Below, one piece after another: positions 53,679 to 62,205 of a stretch of 64,000 nucleotides of DNA. The position numbers and the translations under genes are program-made. Origin of the DNA: RGIG3002 sp045546775 (lineage in GTDB: Bacteria; Bacillota; Clostridia; Lachnospirales; Lachnospiraceae); the NCBI GenBank assembly GCA_045546775.1, contig JAZQDM010000063.1, positions 128,866 through 192,865 on the forward strand, given 5' to 3'. The first letter of the stretch is position 1. Every line of letters begins with the position of its first letter. The notes beneath the pieces are model-generated. The model saw nothing but the letters and a program-made list of their open reading frames with translations, was not told the DNA's origin and made no database searches.

Positions 53679-55400
53679 ATGCCAAGTTGCGAGGAAATTA
53701 TCCAGTCAAATGAATACATGGATTTGATTATAGATTATGTTGTACCGGAGGCCTATGAAGCAGTGCTTGGGTCGGAGAGGTGTTCGATTCAAGTGGACGA
53801 ACAATACCGGATATGGTATGCGAATCGAAGAAATCTTCCGTCGATTAATGTTTCGGAGTATACTTACCAGTATATTCCGAAATTGTATGCACCAATACAA
53901 AATGATTTTAATACATTAAATCTTTCAGAAACAGGGAGTCTGCGTGTACAACGGCCGCCGTTGTCATTGACAGGCAGTGGGACTGTTATTGCCATTATCG
54001 ATACGGGTATTGATTACCGGAATGCTGCGTTTCGCAATCCGGATGGTTCCACGAGGATTTTGGCCATATGGGATCAAACGTTATTGCAAAGCGATTACCC
54101 ACAATTTCGTGCGCCGATTGGAATACCATATGGTGTGGAATTTACAAGAGAAGACATTAACCGGTCGTTGCGTGGAGAAATTCCGCCTTTGCCCACAGGA
54201 GATGAAATCGGACATGGCACGGCAGTGGCAAGTGTGGCAGCAGGGAGTAACATTCAAAATGGTTTAGACTTTTTGGGAGCTGCCCCAAATGCAGACATTG
54301 TTGTTGTCAAATTAAAGCAGGCGAAACCGTATTTGCGAGAGTATTACCTGATAAGGGAAGGTGCGGTGGCGTTTGCGGAAAACGATGTTATGCTTGGTGT
54401 AAAATATGCACAGTCTTTTCGCATCCCACTGGCGCGTCCTGTTGTAATTTGTCCCGGTATTGGTACGAATATGGGTGACCATGCGGGAAACGTGGCACTG
54501 GATGTATACTTGGACAACAGTGCAGCAAAGCGGGGCCAGGCAATTGTGATTGGCGGTGGAAATGAGGGAAATGCAGCACATCATTTTACAGAACTTTTGT
54601 CGCAAACGGATTCATCACAAATACCGCCCTATTCGGATGTGGAAATCCGAGTCGGCGAAGGAGAACAGGGATTTGTTCTGGAAATGTGGGGAAATGCGCC
54701 CAATGTATTTCGTGCATCGGTCGTTTCGCCGGGTGGAGAAAGAATACCGGATATTTTGCTTGGTCAAGGGCAGAGTGTTACGTATTCTTTTGTATATGAG
54801 AACACAAAAATTACAATAGACAGTATTGTAGTAGAGCAAGGCTCGGGAGACGAGTTGGTTGTATTCCGGTTCAAAGATCCGACACCGGGAATATGGACGA
54901 TACGTGTATCGGTAATCGGTACCCCATATCAGGCGGCGTTTCATATGTGGTTGCCTGTGACGGAATTTTTGTCTGCAGAGACCTACTTTTTAAATTCGTC
55001 ACCGTACACCACTTTGACGGAACCGTCTCTTACACCAAACGTGCTGACGGTATCGGTGTACGATGGTGAAAACGGAAGTTTTTATGTGAATTCCGGAAGA
55101 GGATATGCAAGAGACGGGAGAATAAAGCCGGATGTTGCGACACCCGGGGTGGAAGTGCCGACTATCCGCGGAGCTCGTACCGGTGCGAGTATGGCAGCCG
55201 CGCTGGCAGCCGGAGCCGTGGCGCAATTTATGGAATGGGCAGTTGTACAGGGCGAAAATCCGCTTGTAGAAGGGAAAGAAATTAAAAACTATTTTATAAG
55301 GGGTGCGCAGAGAGACGATTACTATTCATACCCAAACAGAGAAGTCGGATTCGGAAAACTGAATGTGAATGGTGTGTTTGAAAGTTTGGCAGATATATAA
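53679..55400 (+). CDS. S8 (subtilisin-like) serine peptidase, Csp-like
   Basis: 573 residues, no signal peptide or membrane helix. Triad: Asp108 (IAIIDTGIDY), His179 (GHGTAVASVAAG), Ser504 (GARTGASMAAALAAG); the usual GTSMA reads GASMA. A large insert (about 310-440) forms a jelly-roll-like beta domain as in clostridial Csp germination proteases and their vegetative relatives. Such proteins are often found in Lachnospiraceae; whether this one has a spore role cannot be told. It lies 26 bases after clpX and 14 before an LspA-like gene. Confidence 0.85.
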   Translation: MPSCEEIIQSNEYMDLIIDYVVPEAYEAVLGSERCSIQVDEQYRIWYANRRNLPSINVSEYTYQYIPKLYAPIQNDFNTLNLSETGSLRVQRPPLSLTGSGTVIAIIDTGIDYRNAAFRNPDGSTRILAIWDQTLLQSDYPQFRAPIGIPYGVEFTREDINRSLRGEIPPLPTGDEIGHGTAVASVAAGSNIQNGLDFLGAAPNADIVVVKLKQAKPYLREYYLIREGAVAFAENDVMLGVKYAQSFRIPLARPVVICPGIGTNMGDHAGNVALDVYLDNSAAKRGQAIVIGGGNEGNAAHHFTELLSQTDSSQIPPYSDVEIRVGEGEQGFVLEMWGNAPNVFRASVVSPGGERIPDILLGQGQSVTYSFVYENTKITIDSIVVEQGSGDELVVFRFKDPTPGIWTIRVSVIGTPYQAAFHMWLPVTEFLSAETYFLNSSPYTTLTEPSLTPNVLTVSVYDGENGSFYVNSGRGYARDGRIKPDVATPGVEVPTIRGARTGASMAAALAAGAVAQFMEWAVVQGENPLVEGKEIKNYFIRGAQRDDYYSYPNREVGFGKLNVNGVFESLADI

Positions 55401-55414
55401 ACGGAGAAAAACGT

Positions 55415-55873
55415 ATGATTTTTATCGCGATTGCAATTGCTATTGTATGCGTGGAAGCAGTCATAAAAGGAAACATTGAGAGAAAAGAATCCTCTTTCAG
55501 TGAGAAAAAATTAAGAGGGTTTTTGCATATAAGAAAGTATCATAACAACGGCGCTTTTTTAAATCTTTTAGAAAAACGCCGTGGTTTTGTGAAATGGATT
55601 TCGGTTTTGTATTGTGTACTGCTAACAGTTTTGTTTGTAGTAACACTGGGAAAAATGGGAAATGAACTTTTGAAAACAGGACTTGCCCTTTTGTTGGGCG
55701 GTGCTTACAGCAACACATATGACCGTTTGCGACGCAAATATGTGGTGGATTATTTTAGTATACATATTCCGGGGAAGTTTTTTAGAAAGCTTTCGACCGT
55801 CATTTTTAACATAGCAGATTTTTGTATTATGATTGGTGCCATGCTTACGACGATTGCACTGTATGATTTATGA
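55415..55873 (+). CDS. Signal peptidase II (LspA)-like membrane peptidase
   Basis: 152 residues, four membrane helices. LspA family marks are present in order: HNNGAFLNLL (NxGAxF), LLLGGAYSNTYDRL with catalytic Asp103, VVDYFSI and FNIADFCIMIGA with catalytic Asp135. It would cleave prolipoprotein signal peptides at the membrane. Differences from standard LspA (a basic cytosolic loop after helix 1, and NTYDR rather than GNxxDR) suggest a paralog, perhaps for a dedicated substrate such as the lipoprotein at 5722. A housekeeping lspA is expected elsewhere. Confidence 0.78.
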   Translation: MIFIAIAIAIVCVEAVIKGNIERKESSFSEKKLRGFLHIRKYHNNGAFLNLLEKRRGFVKWISVLYCVLLTVLFVVTLGKMGNELLKTGLALLLGGAYSNTYDRLRRKYVVDYFSIHIPGKFFRKLSTVIFNIADFCIMIGAMLTTIALYDL

Positions 55874-55939
55874 GGTTTGTGGCAAAATAAAAAGGTGATC
55901 TGAGGAGCGTAGAGATAGAACAGAAGGAGCAAAAAACAA

Positions 55940-57052
55940 ATGGAAGAAGAACGCAGAGAGCAGTGGAGACAGCAGATTGAGCAGATGAAACGGGAAAAGG
56001 CATTGCAGCTTAAGCGTCGTCAACAGATAAAAAAAATCATGCCGTATATTGGCGGGGGCATATGTTTGCTTGCTGTCGTGATTGGCGTTTTGGCCTTTGC
56101 CGGTAAGCCGGATAAGCAAGAGCAGAACGCGGAGGCTTTTGCAGCATATAACATGAACTTGGGAGTTTCGGCAGTTCAAAATACCATTGCCAATATGACG
56201 CGGCCTAAGGAGGAACCGGCAGAAACGGTACAAGTTTTTTCTGCCAATGTGACGGATTCCACCGAAAGCATCGGAGAAGAAATTGTAAGCAGCAATGCTG
56301 TTATGATTGAACTGGATAGTCATTCGATTATTGCAAGAAAAGCTGAGACGGAACGGGTTAATCCCGCTTCTATGACGAAGGTGCTTACCGTTCTTGTGGC
56401 AGCAGAGCAGTTGGGCGATATGTCTTTGCTCGATGATACATTTACGATGACGATTGATATTACGGATTATAGTTTTGTAAACGGATGCAGCAATGCAGGA
56501 TTTGAAATTGGGGAAACGATAACTGTTCGCGATTTGTTTTATGGAACAGTTTTGCCATCGGGAGGCGATGCGGCAGTGGGTCTTGCGACTTATATTGCCG
56601 GTTCGCATGAAAACTTTGTAGCGCTTATGAATGAGAAGTTGGACGAGCTTGGTCTTTCTGATACTGCGCATTTTACCAATTGTGTCGGGTTATATGACGA
56701 AGAGCATTATTGCACAGTTTATGATATGGCGATGATTATGGAGGCGGCACTGCAAAATGAACTTTGCAGGGAAGTGTTGTCAGCACATACGTACACAACT
56801 TCGATTACGGAGCAGCATCCGGAGGGCATTCCTTTGTCCAACTGGTTTTTGCGTCGTATTGAGGATAAAGAGACAGGAGGGCTCGTGGTGTGCGGGAAAA
56901 CCGGCTATGTGATAGAGTCAGGCAACTGTGCCGTAAGTTACGGAACGGGCGAAAACGGGAAAAGTTTCATTTGTGTAACGACCGGTGCAACCAGTGTTTG
57001 GAAATGCATCTACGATCATGCAGATTTGTACAAAAAATATATGTCTTTATAA
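55940..57052 (+). CDS. D-alanyl-D-alanine carboxypeptidase-like protein (S11 family)
   Basis: 370 residues: a basic cytosolic N terminus with a membrane helix (about 34-54) in place of a cleaved signal, then a penicillin-binding fold with SMTK (Ser144, Lys147) and CGKTG (Lys320). The second motif is SGG at 207-209, where S-x-N is usual. There is no C-terminal amphipathic anchor. It trims the terminal D-Ala of peptidoglycan stem peptides outside the membrane. AGAAGGAG precedes the ATG. Confidence 0.86.
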   Translation: MEEERREQWRQQIEQMKREKALQLKRRQQIKKIMPYIGGGICLLAVVIGVLAFAGKPDKQEQNAEAFAAYNMNLGVSAVQNTIANMTRPKEEPAETVQVFSANVTDSTESIGEEIVSSNAVMIELDSHSIIARKAETERVNPASMTKVLTVLVAAEQLGDMSLLDDTFTMTIDITDYSFVNGCSNAGFEIGETITVRDLFYGTVLPSGGDAAVGLATYIAGSHENFVALMNEKLDELGLSDTAHFTNCVGLYDEEHYCTVYDMAMIMEAALQNELCREVLSAHTYTTSITEQHPEGIPLSNWFLRRIEDKETGGLVVCGKTGYVIESGNCAVSYGTGENGKSFICVTTGATSVWKCIYDHADLYKKYMSL

Positions 57053-57076
57053 AAGAAAAGGGCATAAAAATTTTGG

Positions 57077-57121
57077 AAACCGCACCATATAGTTTGTAAG
57101 TAAACTATATGGTGCGGTTTT
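57077..57121. terminator. Perfect 19-bp stem terminator
   Basis: AAACCGCACCATATAGTTT and its exact complement AAACTATATGGTGCGGTTT enclose a 6-base loop, with T/A tracts on both sides. It ends the carboxypeptidase transcript. Confidence 0.85.
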
Positions 57122-57176
57122 AACATAAAATTTTATAGTTCTAATCATATGAGATTCTCTCAAGTAAAAAACTCCC

Positions 57177-57205
57177 TTGCAACTTAAAAAACACTGTGCT
57201 ATAAT
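57177..57205 (+). promoter_or_regulatory. Strong promoter for the carboxyltransferase gene
   Basis: TTGCAA (57177-57182), 17-bp spacer, TATAAT (57200-57205) with a TGC extension before the -10 box (TGnTATAAT). The leader is about 80 bases, with no recognised riboswitch. Confidence 0.8.
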
Positions 57206-57292
57206 GACAAATGATTTGAATATCAAAATATTAATAAGTCAAATAATAATAGTGTCAAATAAACGAAAAGTGTTTCAGAAACGGAGGAAATT

Positions 57293-58921
57293 ATGAACTG
57301 GGATGAAGCCATAAAAGACTTGGAAGAACGTAGAAAAAAAGCTGCATTGGGCGGTGGGCAGTCCAGAATTAACAAGCAGCATGAATCCGGAAAGATGACT
57401 GCCAGAGAAAGAATCGAAATGCTTCTTGATGAAGGAAGCTTCGTGGAAGTGGACGGATTTATCGAATCCCGTATTGATGATTTTGATTTAGATAAAAGAA
57501 GAGCGCCGGGGGATGGTGTTGTAACCGGATATGGTGAGATTGGTGGAAGACTTGTTTTTGTTGCCAGCGAAGATTTTACGGTTATCGGCGGAACGTTGGG
57601 AGAATATCATTCTTTAAAAATTTGTCGCATTCAGGATATGGCTATGCAGATGAAGGCACCGCTTATTTGTATCAATGACAGTGGCGGAGCGAGAATTGAA
57701 GAAGGGATTTCTTCCCTCAGTGGTTACAGCGGAATGTTTTTGCGTCACACAAAAGCATCCGGTATGATTCCGCAAATTGCGGTTATTTTAGGACCGTGCT
57801 CCGGTGGTGCATGTTATGCGCCGGCAATTTGTGACTTTATTTTTATGGTGCGTGATACTTCCAAAATGTTTATCACGGGACCGAATGTAGTAAAAACCGT
57901 TATCAATGAAGAAGTTTCCGTAGAAGAGCTAGGGGGTGCGGATGTGCACGGTAAAAAAAGCGGTGTATCCCACTTTACGTATGATTCCGAAGGAGAGTGC
58001 CTGATGGGGGTACGTAAGTTATTGACATACCTGCCAAGCAGTTTTGAAGAAAAAGCGCCGGTTATATTATCCTTGCAGGGGAAACAGACATTGACAACAG
58101 GGTCTGCCAGCAAAGTGCTTCATAAAGTAGGACAGATTCGCAGAAATATGTTTGGAAAAGATGACGGGCGTTGTGCGAAGCTTTGCGACATCGTTCCGGA
58201 CAATTCCAGAAGAGCTTATGATGTAAAAGAAGTTGTGGAATGTGTGGTAGATGAAAACAGCTTTTTTGAAGTGCAGCCTGACTTCGCTACAAATGTAGTA
58301 GTCGGTTTTGCCAGAATGGACGGGGAAGTGGTTGGCATGGTGGCAAACCAGCCGGCAGTGATGGGTGGTTCTTTGGACGTAAATGCATCGGATAAGATGG
58401 CGCGTTTCATCCGTTTCTGCGACTGTTACAATATTCCGATCGTTACTTTAGTTGATGTTCCTGCATTTTTGCCGGGGACGGCTCAGGAGCACAGCGGCAT
58501 TATCCGACATGGTGCAAAAGTGTTGTATGCGTATTCGGAGGCCACAGTTCCCAAAATCACTGTTATAATGCGTAAAGCGTACGGTGGTGCTTACATTGCC
58601 ATGAACTCCAAAGAGATGGGCGCGGATATTGTTTTTGCATGGCCCATTGCTGAAATTGCGGTTATGGGCGCAGAAGGTGCCGTAAACATTGCCTTTAAGA
58701 AAAAAATCAAAGCGGCGGAAGACCCGGTTGCGATGCGCGAGCAGTGTAAAAAAGAATATGAGGAGCGCTTTTTAAATCCTTATGTGGCAGCTGCACGCGG
58801 TTATGTAAATGAAGTCATTAAGCCGGAAGAAACGAGAAGTGCACTTTTGAAAGCGTTGCGGGGACTTCGCAGCAAGAAGGTGGATGCACCGAAGAAAAAA
58901 CACGGCAACATTCCGTTATAA
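57293..58921 (+). CDS. Acyl-CoA carboxylase / decarboxylase carboxyltransferase subunit (MmdA/PccB-like)
   Basis: 542-residue crotonase-fold carboxyltransferase: KMTARERIEMLLDEGSF, APGDGVVTGYG, FVASEDFTVIGGTLGE, INDSGGARIEEG, GPCSGGACYAPA and the second half DVPAFLPGTAQEHSGIIRHGAK...RKAYGGAYIAMNSK. It transfers CO2 between biotin and an acyl-CoA (propionyl- or acetyl-CoA, or methylmalonyl-CoA in a sodium pump). A strong promoter drives it. No biotin-carrier or biotin-carboxylase gene is adjacent, so partners must be elsewhere and the substrate is open. Confidence 0.92.
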   Translation: MNWDEAIKDLEERRKKAALGGGQSRINKQHESGKMTARERIEMLLDEGSFVEVDGFIESRIDDFDLDKRRAPGDGVVTGYGEIGGRLVFVASEDFTVIGGTLGEYHSLKICRIQDMAMQMKAPLICINDSGGARIEEGISSLSGYSGMFLRHTKASGMIPQIAVILGPCSGGACYAPAICDFIFMVRDTSKMFITGPNVVKTVINEEVSVEELGGADVHGKKSGVSHFTYDSEGECLMGVRKLLTYLPSSFEEKAPVILSLQGKQTLTTGSASKVLHKVGQIRRNMFGKDDGRCAKLCDIVPDNSRRAYDVKEVVECVVDENSFFEVQPDFATNVVVGFARMDGEVVGMVANQPAVMGGSLDVNASDKMARFIRFCDCYNIPIVTLVDVPAFLPGTAQEHSGIIRHGAKVLYAYSEATVPKITVIMRKAYGGAYIAMNSKEMGADIVFAWPIAEIAVMGAEGAVNIAFKKKIKAAEDPVAMREQCKKEYEERFLNPYVAAARGYVNEVIKPEETRSALLKALRGLRSKKVDAPKKKHGNIPL

Positions 58922-59000
58922 GAATGTAATGTAATATTGCGACATCATCCCGGCTTTTTGCCTGCCTGTGATGTGCAACAATATTTATATTTACACAAAA

Positions 59001-59110
59001 AACTACGCAATTTCCATTCTGACTCCAAATGCCGGAAATTTCCGACACTTGAGGGCAGCGCAGAAACTGCGTAGCTTTTTCGATGAGGCGTGCCGTGAAG
59101 CGGCGCGCCG
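59001..59110. other. Structured intergenic segment between convergent genes
   Basis: Outer stem CTACGCAATTTC (59003-59014) with GAAACTGCGTAG (59063-59074), followed by CTTTTT on the plus strand, acts as a plausible terminator for the carboxyltransferase. Inside lies the perfect palindrome CGGAAATTTCCG (59033-59044). A second hairpin, GGCGTGCCGT with GCGGCGCGCC (59087-59109), is much more GC-rich than its surroundings. Possibly a small RNA or 3' processing element; the fold is seen, the function is not known. Confidence 0.5.
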
Positions 59111-59123
59111 GAACTATGTATCA

Positions 59124-60425
59124 TTAGCAGTAGCTATTAAAGAACATACCACTATATGCGCTTGTAATATAAGATGGTGCAAAGTTTTTGCCCGGATTTT
59201 TGTACGCAACGATTTTGCTCATGGCATACTGCATCGGGTCTAAAGAAATTTGTTTCGTCTTCCGCATCAGTGCTTCTGCAAAATTGTGTACAGAACTGAA
59301 AGTTTCTTTTGCACCGTCTTCTAAAGCGGACTGACGAAGCGCATCTTTGTCGATGCTAATCTTACCGTCATTGCCCATTTTTAGTCCAACTGCATCCAGT
59401 TCGTTGCGGTACAACGCTGCAACGCCTTTCATCTCGGAAACGAGACGTGGACATTTTGGCTGTGAATTTAGGAAAGATGCGGTGTTGTCCATAAATGTAT
59501 TGTAAGCATCCACCAACGCGGTAACATTGTCCGTTAACGACTCGGTATCTGTTTTTAAGCCAATAGTGGCAGTCTCGCCTTCGGTGGAGCGGACGCCGTT
59601 TAACGTAATCTGATACGTTTTTTCTACCGTAAAGCTGTTGGAAGAAGCGGTCTTCTCCTCGCCATTTAATAGGAAGGAAGCGTTGGAAGCATCTCTTGCA
59701 ACATAATTAATACCAAAATAAGAAACGGCACCGGCTTTTTTACTTGTGTGTGAATCGCCGATTGCGAATATGTTGTTTTTGCCTTCCGGAATTCCTGTAG
59801 AAACGGAAGTAATGCGCAGCGCACTGTTGCCATTTTCATCGGTAAGAATGTCTGCCTTAAGGCCAATGTCGGAGTTGTTAATCAACCGGCTAAGTCTGGT
59901 CTGAATTTCTTTGTTTGTTTCGTGCTCATGAACTGCAAACTGGAATTCGTAGTTCATGTCATTAATATTCAAATCAAAAGAATAGGTATCTACCGGCAAC
60001 GAAGAAGGAAGATCCGGCAGATATTTTCCTACGTTTACTTGTGGTGAAGCCAATGATTTTACTTCTATAGAGTAAGAAGGAATATCGGCATCATCCGGGA
60101 AATTGCCCACATATTCCGCACTAACAAAATCTTCATTGGAGGAGTAGGCAATTTTTTTGCTCAAAAGCTGTGTTTCATCCATGCCTCCGAGTGAGGCGAT
60201 GGTATTGGACAAGGTGCGTGAATTTTCTTTAATGCCAACAGCAAATTCCCGCGTGTCCTTTGTGGAATCAAATATAGAAAGAGGAGCTTCACGGTTCAGC
60301 TTCACAATAGATTTGTAAATATTGCGAAGTTCGCTGTTCTTATGTGTGTCAAATTTGGTAGACCCTTTGGTATATGTAGTTAAATAATAATTGTATACCG
60401 TATTCAGTGCAGCGGAATATGCCAT
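59124..60425 (-). CDS. Orphan FliD-like flagellar cap domain protein
   Basis: 433 residues without a signal peptide. From about residue 110 it resembles flagellar hook-associated protein 2: SYSIEVKSLASPQVN, the FQFAV...QTRLSRLIN segment, YQITLNGV, LTDNVTALVDAYNTFM, and the C-terminal helical LRQSALEDGAKETFSSV. Normal FliD has N- and C-terminal coiled coils for cap assembly; here the C terminus ends in a Tyr/Ser-rich tail and the N terminus is atypical. No other flagellar gene is nearby. Excellent RBS AAAGGAGG. It could cap a filament or serve as a surface adhesin. Confidence 0.72.
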   Translation of the reverse strand: MAYSAALNTVYNYYLTTYTKGSTKFDTHKNSELRNIYKSIVKLNREAPLSIFDSTKDTREFAVGIKENSRTLSNTIASLGGMDETQLLSKKIAYSSNEDFVSAEYVGNFPDDADIPSYSIEVKSLASPQVNVGKYLPDLPSSLPVDTYSFDLNINDMNYEFQFAVHEHETNKEIQTRLSRLINNSDIGLKADILTDENGNSALRITSVSTGIPEGKNNIFAIGDSHTSKKAGAVSYFGINYVARDASNASFLLNGEEKTASSNSFTVEKTYQITLNGVRSTEGETATIGLKTDTESLTDNVTALVDAYNTFMDNTASFLNSQPKCPRLVSEMKGVAALYRNELDAVGLKMGNDGKISIDKDALRQSALEDGAKETFSSVHNFAEALMRKTKQISLDPMQYAMSKIVAYKNPGKNFAPSYITSAYSGMFFNSYC

Positions 60426-60471
60426 AAAATTGCCTCCTTTCCATAGTTTCCCAACATAAATTTGTACCTAT

Positions 60472-60500
60472 ATTTTAGCATGTAACACTACAAAAAACAA
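60472..60500 (-). promoter_or_regulatory. Promoter for the FliD-like gene
   Basis: On the minus strand TTGTTT (60495-60500), 17-bp spacer, TAAAAT (60472-60477) with a TGC extension. It looks like a housekeeping-type promoter; no sigma-D flagellar box (TAAA...GCCGATAA) was seen. Confidence 0.6.
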
Positions 60501-60561
60501 TATAAATAGGAAAAAAGCTACTATATTTATATAAGGCTATCATATTTTCTCTATTTTTTTG

Positions 60562-60591
60562 TTGACTCACGCCATACCCCTGTGTTATAGT
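60562..60591 (+). promoter_or_regulatory. Promoter for rpmG-secE-nusG
   Basis: TTGACT (60562-60567), 18-bp spacer, TATAGT (60586-60591). The leader to 60701 contains a small hairpin ATGCTCAA-AAA-TTGGGCAT without a T-run. Nothing else recognisable is in the 276-base gap. Confidence 0.75.
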
Positions 60592-60701
60592 ATACGGGCG
60601 AGATGAGATTTTAGGTCTTTTTTTTATGCTCAAAAATTGGGCATGGCGGACCGGTCATAACGATTAAGAATTTAGAGAAATAGCACGTGGAGGTGGAAAA
60701 T

Positions 60702-60851
60702 ATGCGTACAAGAATTACATTAGCATGTACAGAATGCAAGCAGCGCAACTACAATACTACAAAAGACAAGAAGACACATCCGGACAGAATGGAAACTAAG
60801 AAATATTGTAGATTCTGCAAAACTCATACAATGCACAAAGAAACAAAATAA
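60702..60851 (+). CDS. rpmG: 50S ribosomal protein L33
   Basis: 49 codons: MRTRITLACTECKQRNY, TTKDKKTHPDRMETKKYC and FCKTHTMHKETK. Four cysteines in two CxxC pairs mark the zinc-binding (C+) form of L33. GTGGAGGTGG precedes the ATG. First gene of the rpmG-secE-nusG unit, conserved in Firmicutes. Confidence 0.97.
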   Translation: MRTRITLACTECKQRNYNTTKDKKTHPDRMETKKYCRFCKTHTMHKETK

Positions 60852-60887
60852 TTGTAACCCGCTTTTGATGTTTGAACAAGGAAAGGA

Positions 60888-61118
60888 ATGGGCATTAAGA
60901 TGGGAAATTCTGAGAACAATAACAAAGAGCAGAAACAGGGCTTCTTTAAAAGAGTTAGCACTGGTGTTAAATCTGAAATGAAGAAAATTTCCTGGCCGGA
61001 CAAACAGTCATTACTTAAACAATCGGTTGCTGTAGTAGGCGTTTCGGTTGTTGTTGGGGCTATTATCACTGTGATGGATTTATTAATCCAGTACGGTGTA
61101 AATTTCTTGACAATGTAA
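60888..61118 (+). CDS. secE: Preprotein translocase subunit SecE
   Basis: 76 residues (72 if the ATG at 60900 is used). The short Gram-positive form has a cytosolic amphipathic helix GVKSEMKKISWPDKQSL with the SecE signature and one membrane helix (VAVVGVSVVVGAIITVMDLLI). It clamps SecY in the translocon. AAGG lies six bases before 60888. It is followed 16 bases later by nusG, the invariant order. Confidence 0.95.
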   Translation: MGIKMGNSENNNKEQKQGFFKRVSTGVKSEMKKISWPDKQSLLKQSVAVVGVSVVVGAIITVMDLLIQYGVNFLTM

Positions 61119-61134
61119 GAGTGAGGGTGATTGT

Positions 61135-61650
61135 ATGGCAGAAGCAAACTGGTATGTAGTGCATACCTATTCAGGTTATGAAAACAAAGTGAAAGCCAAT
61201 ATTGAAAAGACAATCGAGAACAGACATTTAGAAGAAGAAATTTTGGAAGTGCGCGTGCCGCTTCAGGACGTAGTGGAAATGAAGAATGGTACAAAACGTA
61301 CGGTACAAAAGAAAATGTTCCCGGGTTACGTTCTTGTCAATATGGTAATGAACGACGACACTTGGTATGTTGTCAGAAACACACGAGGTGTTACAGGCTT
61401 TGTTGGACCGGGAAGTAAACCGGTGCCGCTTACAGAGGCAGAGATGAAGCCGCTTGGTATCCAGATGGAAAACGTAACAATCGATTTTGCAGAGGGTGAT
61501 ACCGTAGCCGTAGTTGCAGGTGTTTGGAAAGACACAGTTGGTGTTGTTCAAAAACTTGACATAAGCAAACAAACTGCAACAATCAATGTAGAACTGTTTG
61601 GCAGGGAAACACCTGTTGAAATCGGTTTTGCAGAAGTTAGAAAAAAATAA
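61135..61650 (+). CDS. nusG: Transcription termination/antitermination factor NusG
   Basis: 171 residues: NGN domain with WYVVHTYSGYENKVKANIEK, KMFPGYVLVNM and TRGVTGFVG, then a KOW domain (GDTVAVVAGVWKDTVGVV) to the end. It binds RNA polymerase and links to Rho or ribosomes. Normal length. Confidence 0.98.
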   Translation: MAEANWYVVHTYSGYENKVKANIEKTIENRHLEEEILEVRVPLQDVVEMKNGTKRTVQKKMFPGYVLVNMVMNDDTWYVVRNTRGVTGFVGPGSKPVPLTEAEMKPLGIQMENVTIDFAEGDTVAVVAGVWKDTVGVVQKLDISKQTATINVELFGRETPVEIGFAEVRKK

Positions 61651-61699
61651 TTTTGTTATTTTTCTCTGTGAAAACAGAGTGAAAATAAAGGTCACATGT

Positions 61700-61765
61700 A
61701 ACGTCTGCTACGGCAGACAGTGGGAGCAGAAATGCGCCAATTACCACATATAGGAGGTGCCTAAA
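61700..61765 (+). promoter_or_regulatory. Candidate L1-binding autoregulatory leader of rplKA
   Basis: In the nusG-rplK gap, the hairpin GTCTGC-TACG-GCAGAC is followed by GTGGGAGCAGAAATGCGCCAATTACCAC, in which GTGG and CCAC pair around an asymmetric GGAGC...ATG bulge resembling the L1 site of 23S rRNA and L11-operon leaders. An upstream 13-bp stem (about 61656-61688) has no T-run, so it is not a terminator. Assignment rests on the motif only. Confidence 0.45.
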
Positions 61766-62191
61766 ATGGCAAAGAAAGTAGAAGGATATATTAAGTTACA
61801 GATCCCTGCTGGTAAAGCTACACCAGCACCGCCGGTTGGTCCTGCACTTGGACAGCACGGTGTAAACATTGTTGAATTTACAAAACAGTTCAACGCAAGA
61901 ACAGCTGACAAAGGTGATGTAGTCATCCCTGTAGTTATCACTGTATATGCAGACAGAAGTTTCAGCTTCATCACAAAGACTCCGCCTGCTGCAGTACTTC
62001 TTAAAAAAGCAGCTAACATCAAATCAGGTTCTGCTGTACCGAACAAAACAAAGGTAGCAACAATTTCCAAAGCGAAAGTTCAGGAAATCGCAGAATTAAA
62101 AATGCCTGATTTAAATGCAGCAAGCCTTGACGCAGCTATCAGCATGATCGCAGGTACTGCAAGAAGTATGGGTATTGTAGTAGAAGACTAG
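61766..62191 (+). CDS. rplK: 50S ribosomal protein L11
   Basis: 141 residues, the family length: MAKKVEGYIKLQIPAGKATP, PPVGPALGQHGVNIVEF, FITKTPPAAVLLKKAA and the C-terminal TARSMGIVVED. It binds the GTPase-associated region of 23S rRNA and is needed for RelA-type stringent signalling. ATG 61766 follows AGGAGGTG. Confidence 0.98.
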   Translation: MAKKVEGYIKLQIPAGKATPAPPVGPALGQHGVNIVEFTKQFNARTADKGDVVIPVVITVYADRSFSFITKTPPAAVLLKKAANIKSGSAVPNKTKVATISKAKVQEIAELKMPDLNAASLDAAISMIAGTARSMGIVVED

Positions 62192-62205
62192 TAGGAGGAA
62201 GAACG

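Noticed and set aside
58968..59243. 91-codon plus-strand frame after the carboxyltransferase
   Set aside because: It spans the hairpin region and the antisense end of the FliD-like gene, with no ribosome site and no motif.
60426..60701. Search for tRNA or riboswitch in the rpmG upstream gap
   Set aside because: No cloverleaf, CCA end or known riboswitch core was found; only two divergent promoters and a small hairpin.
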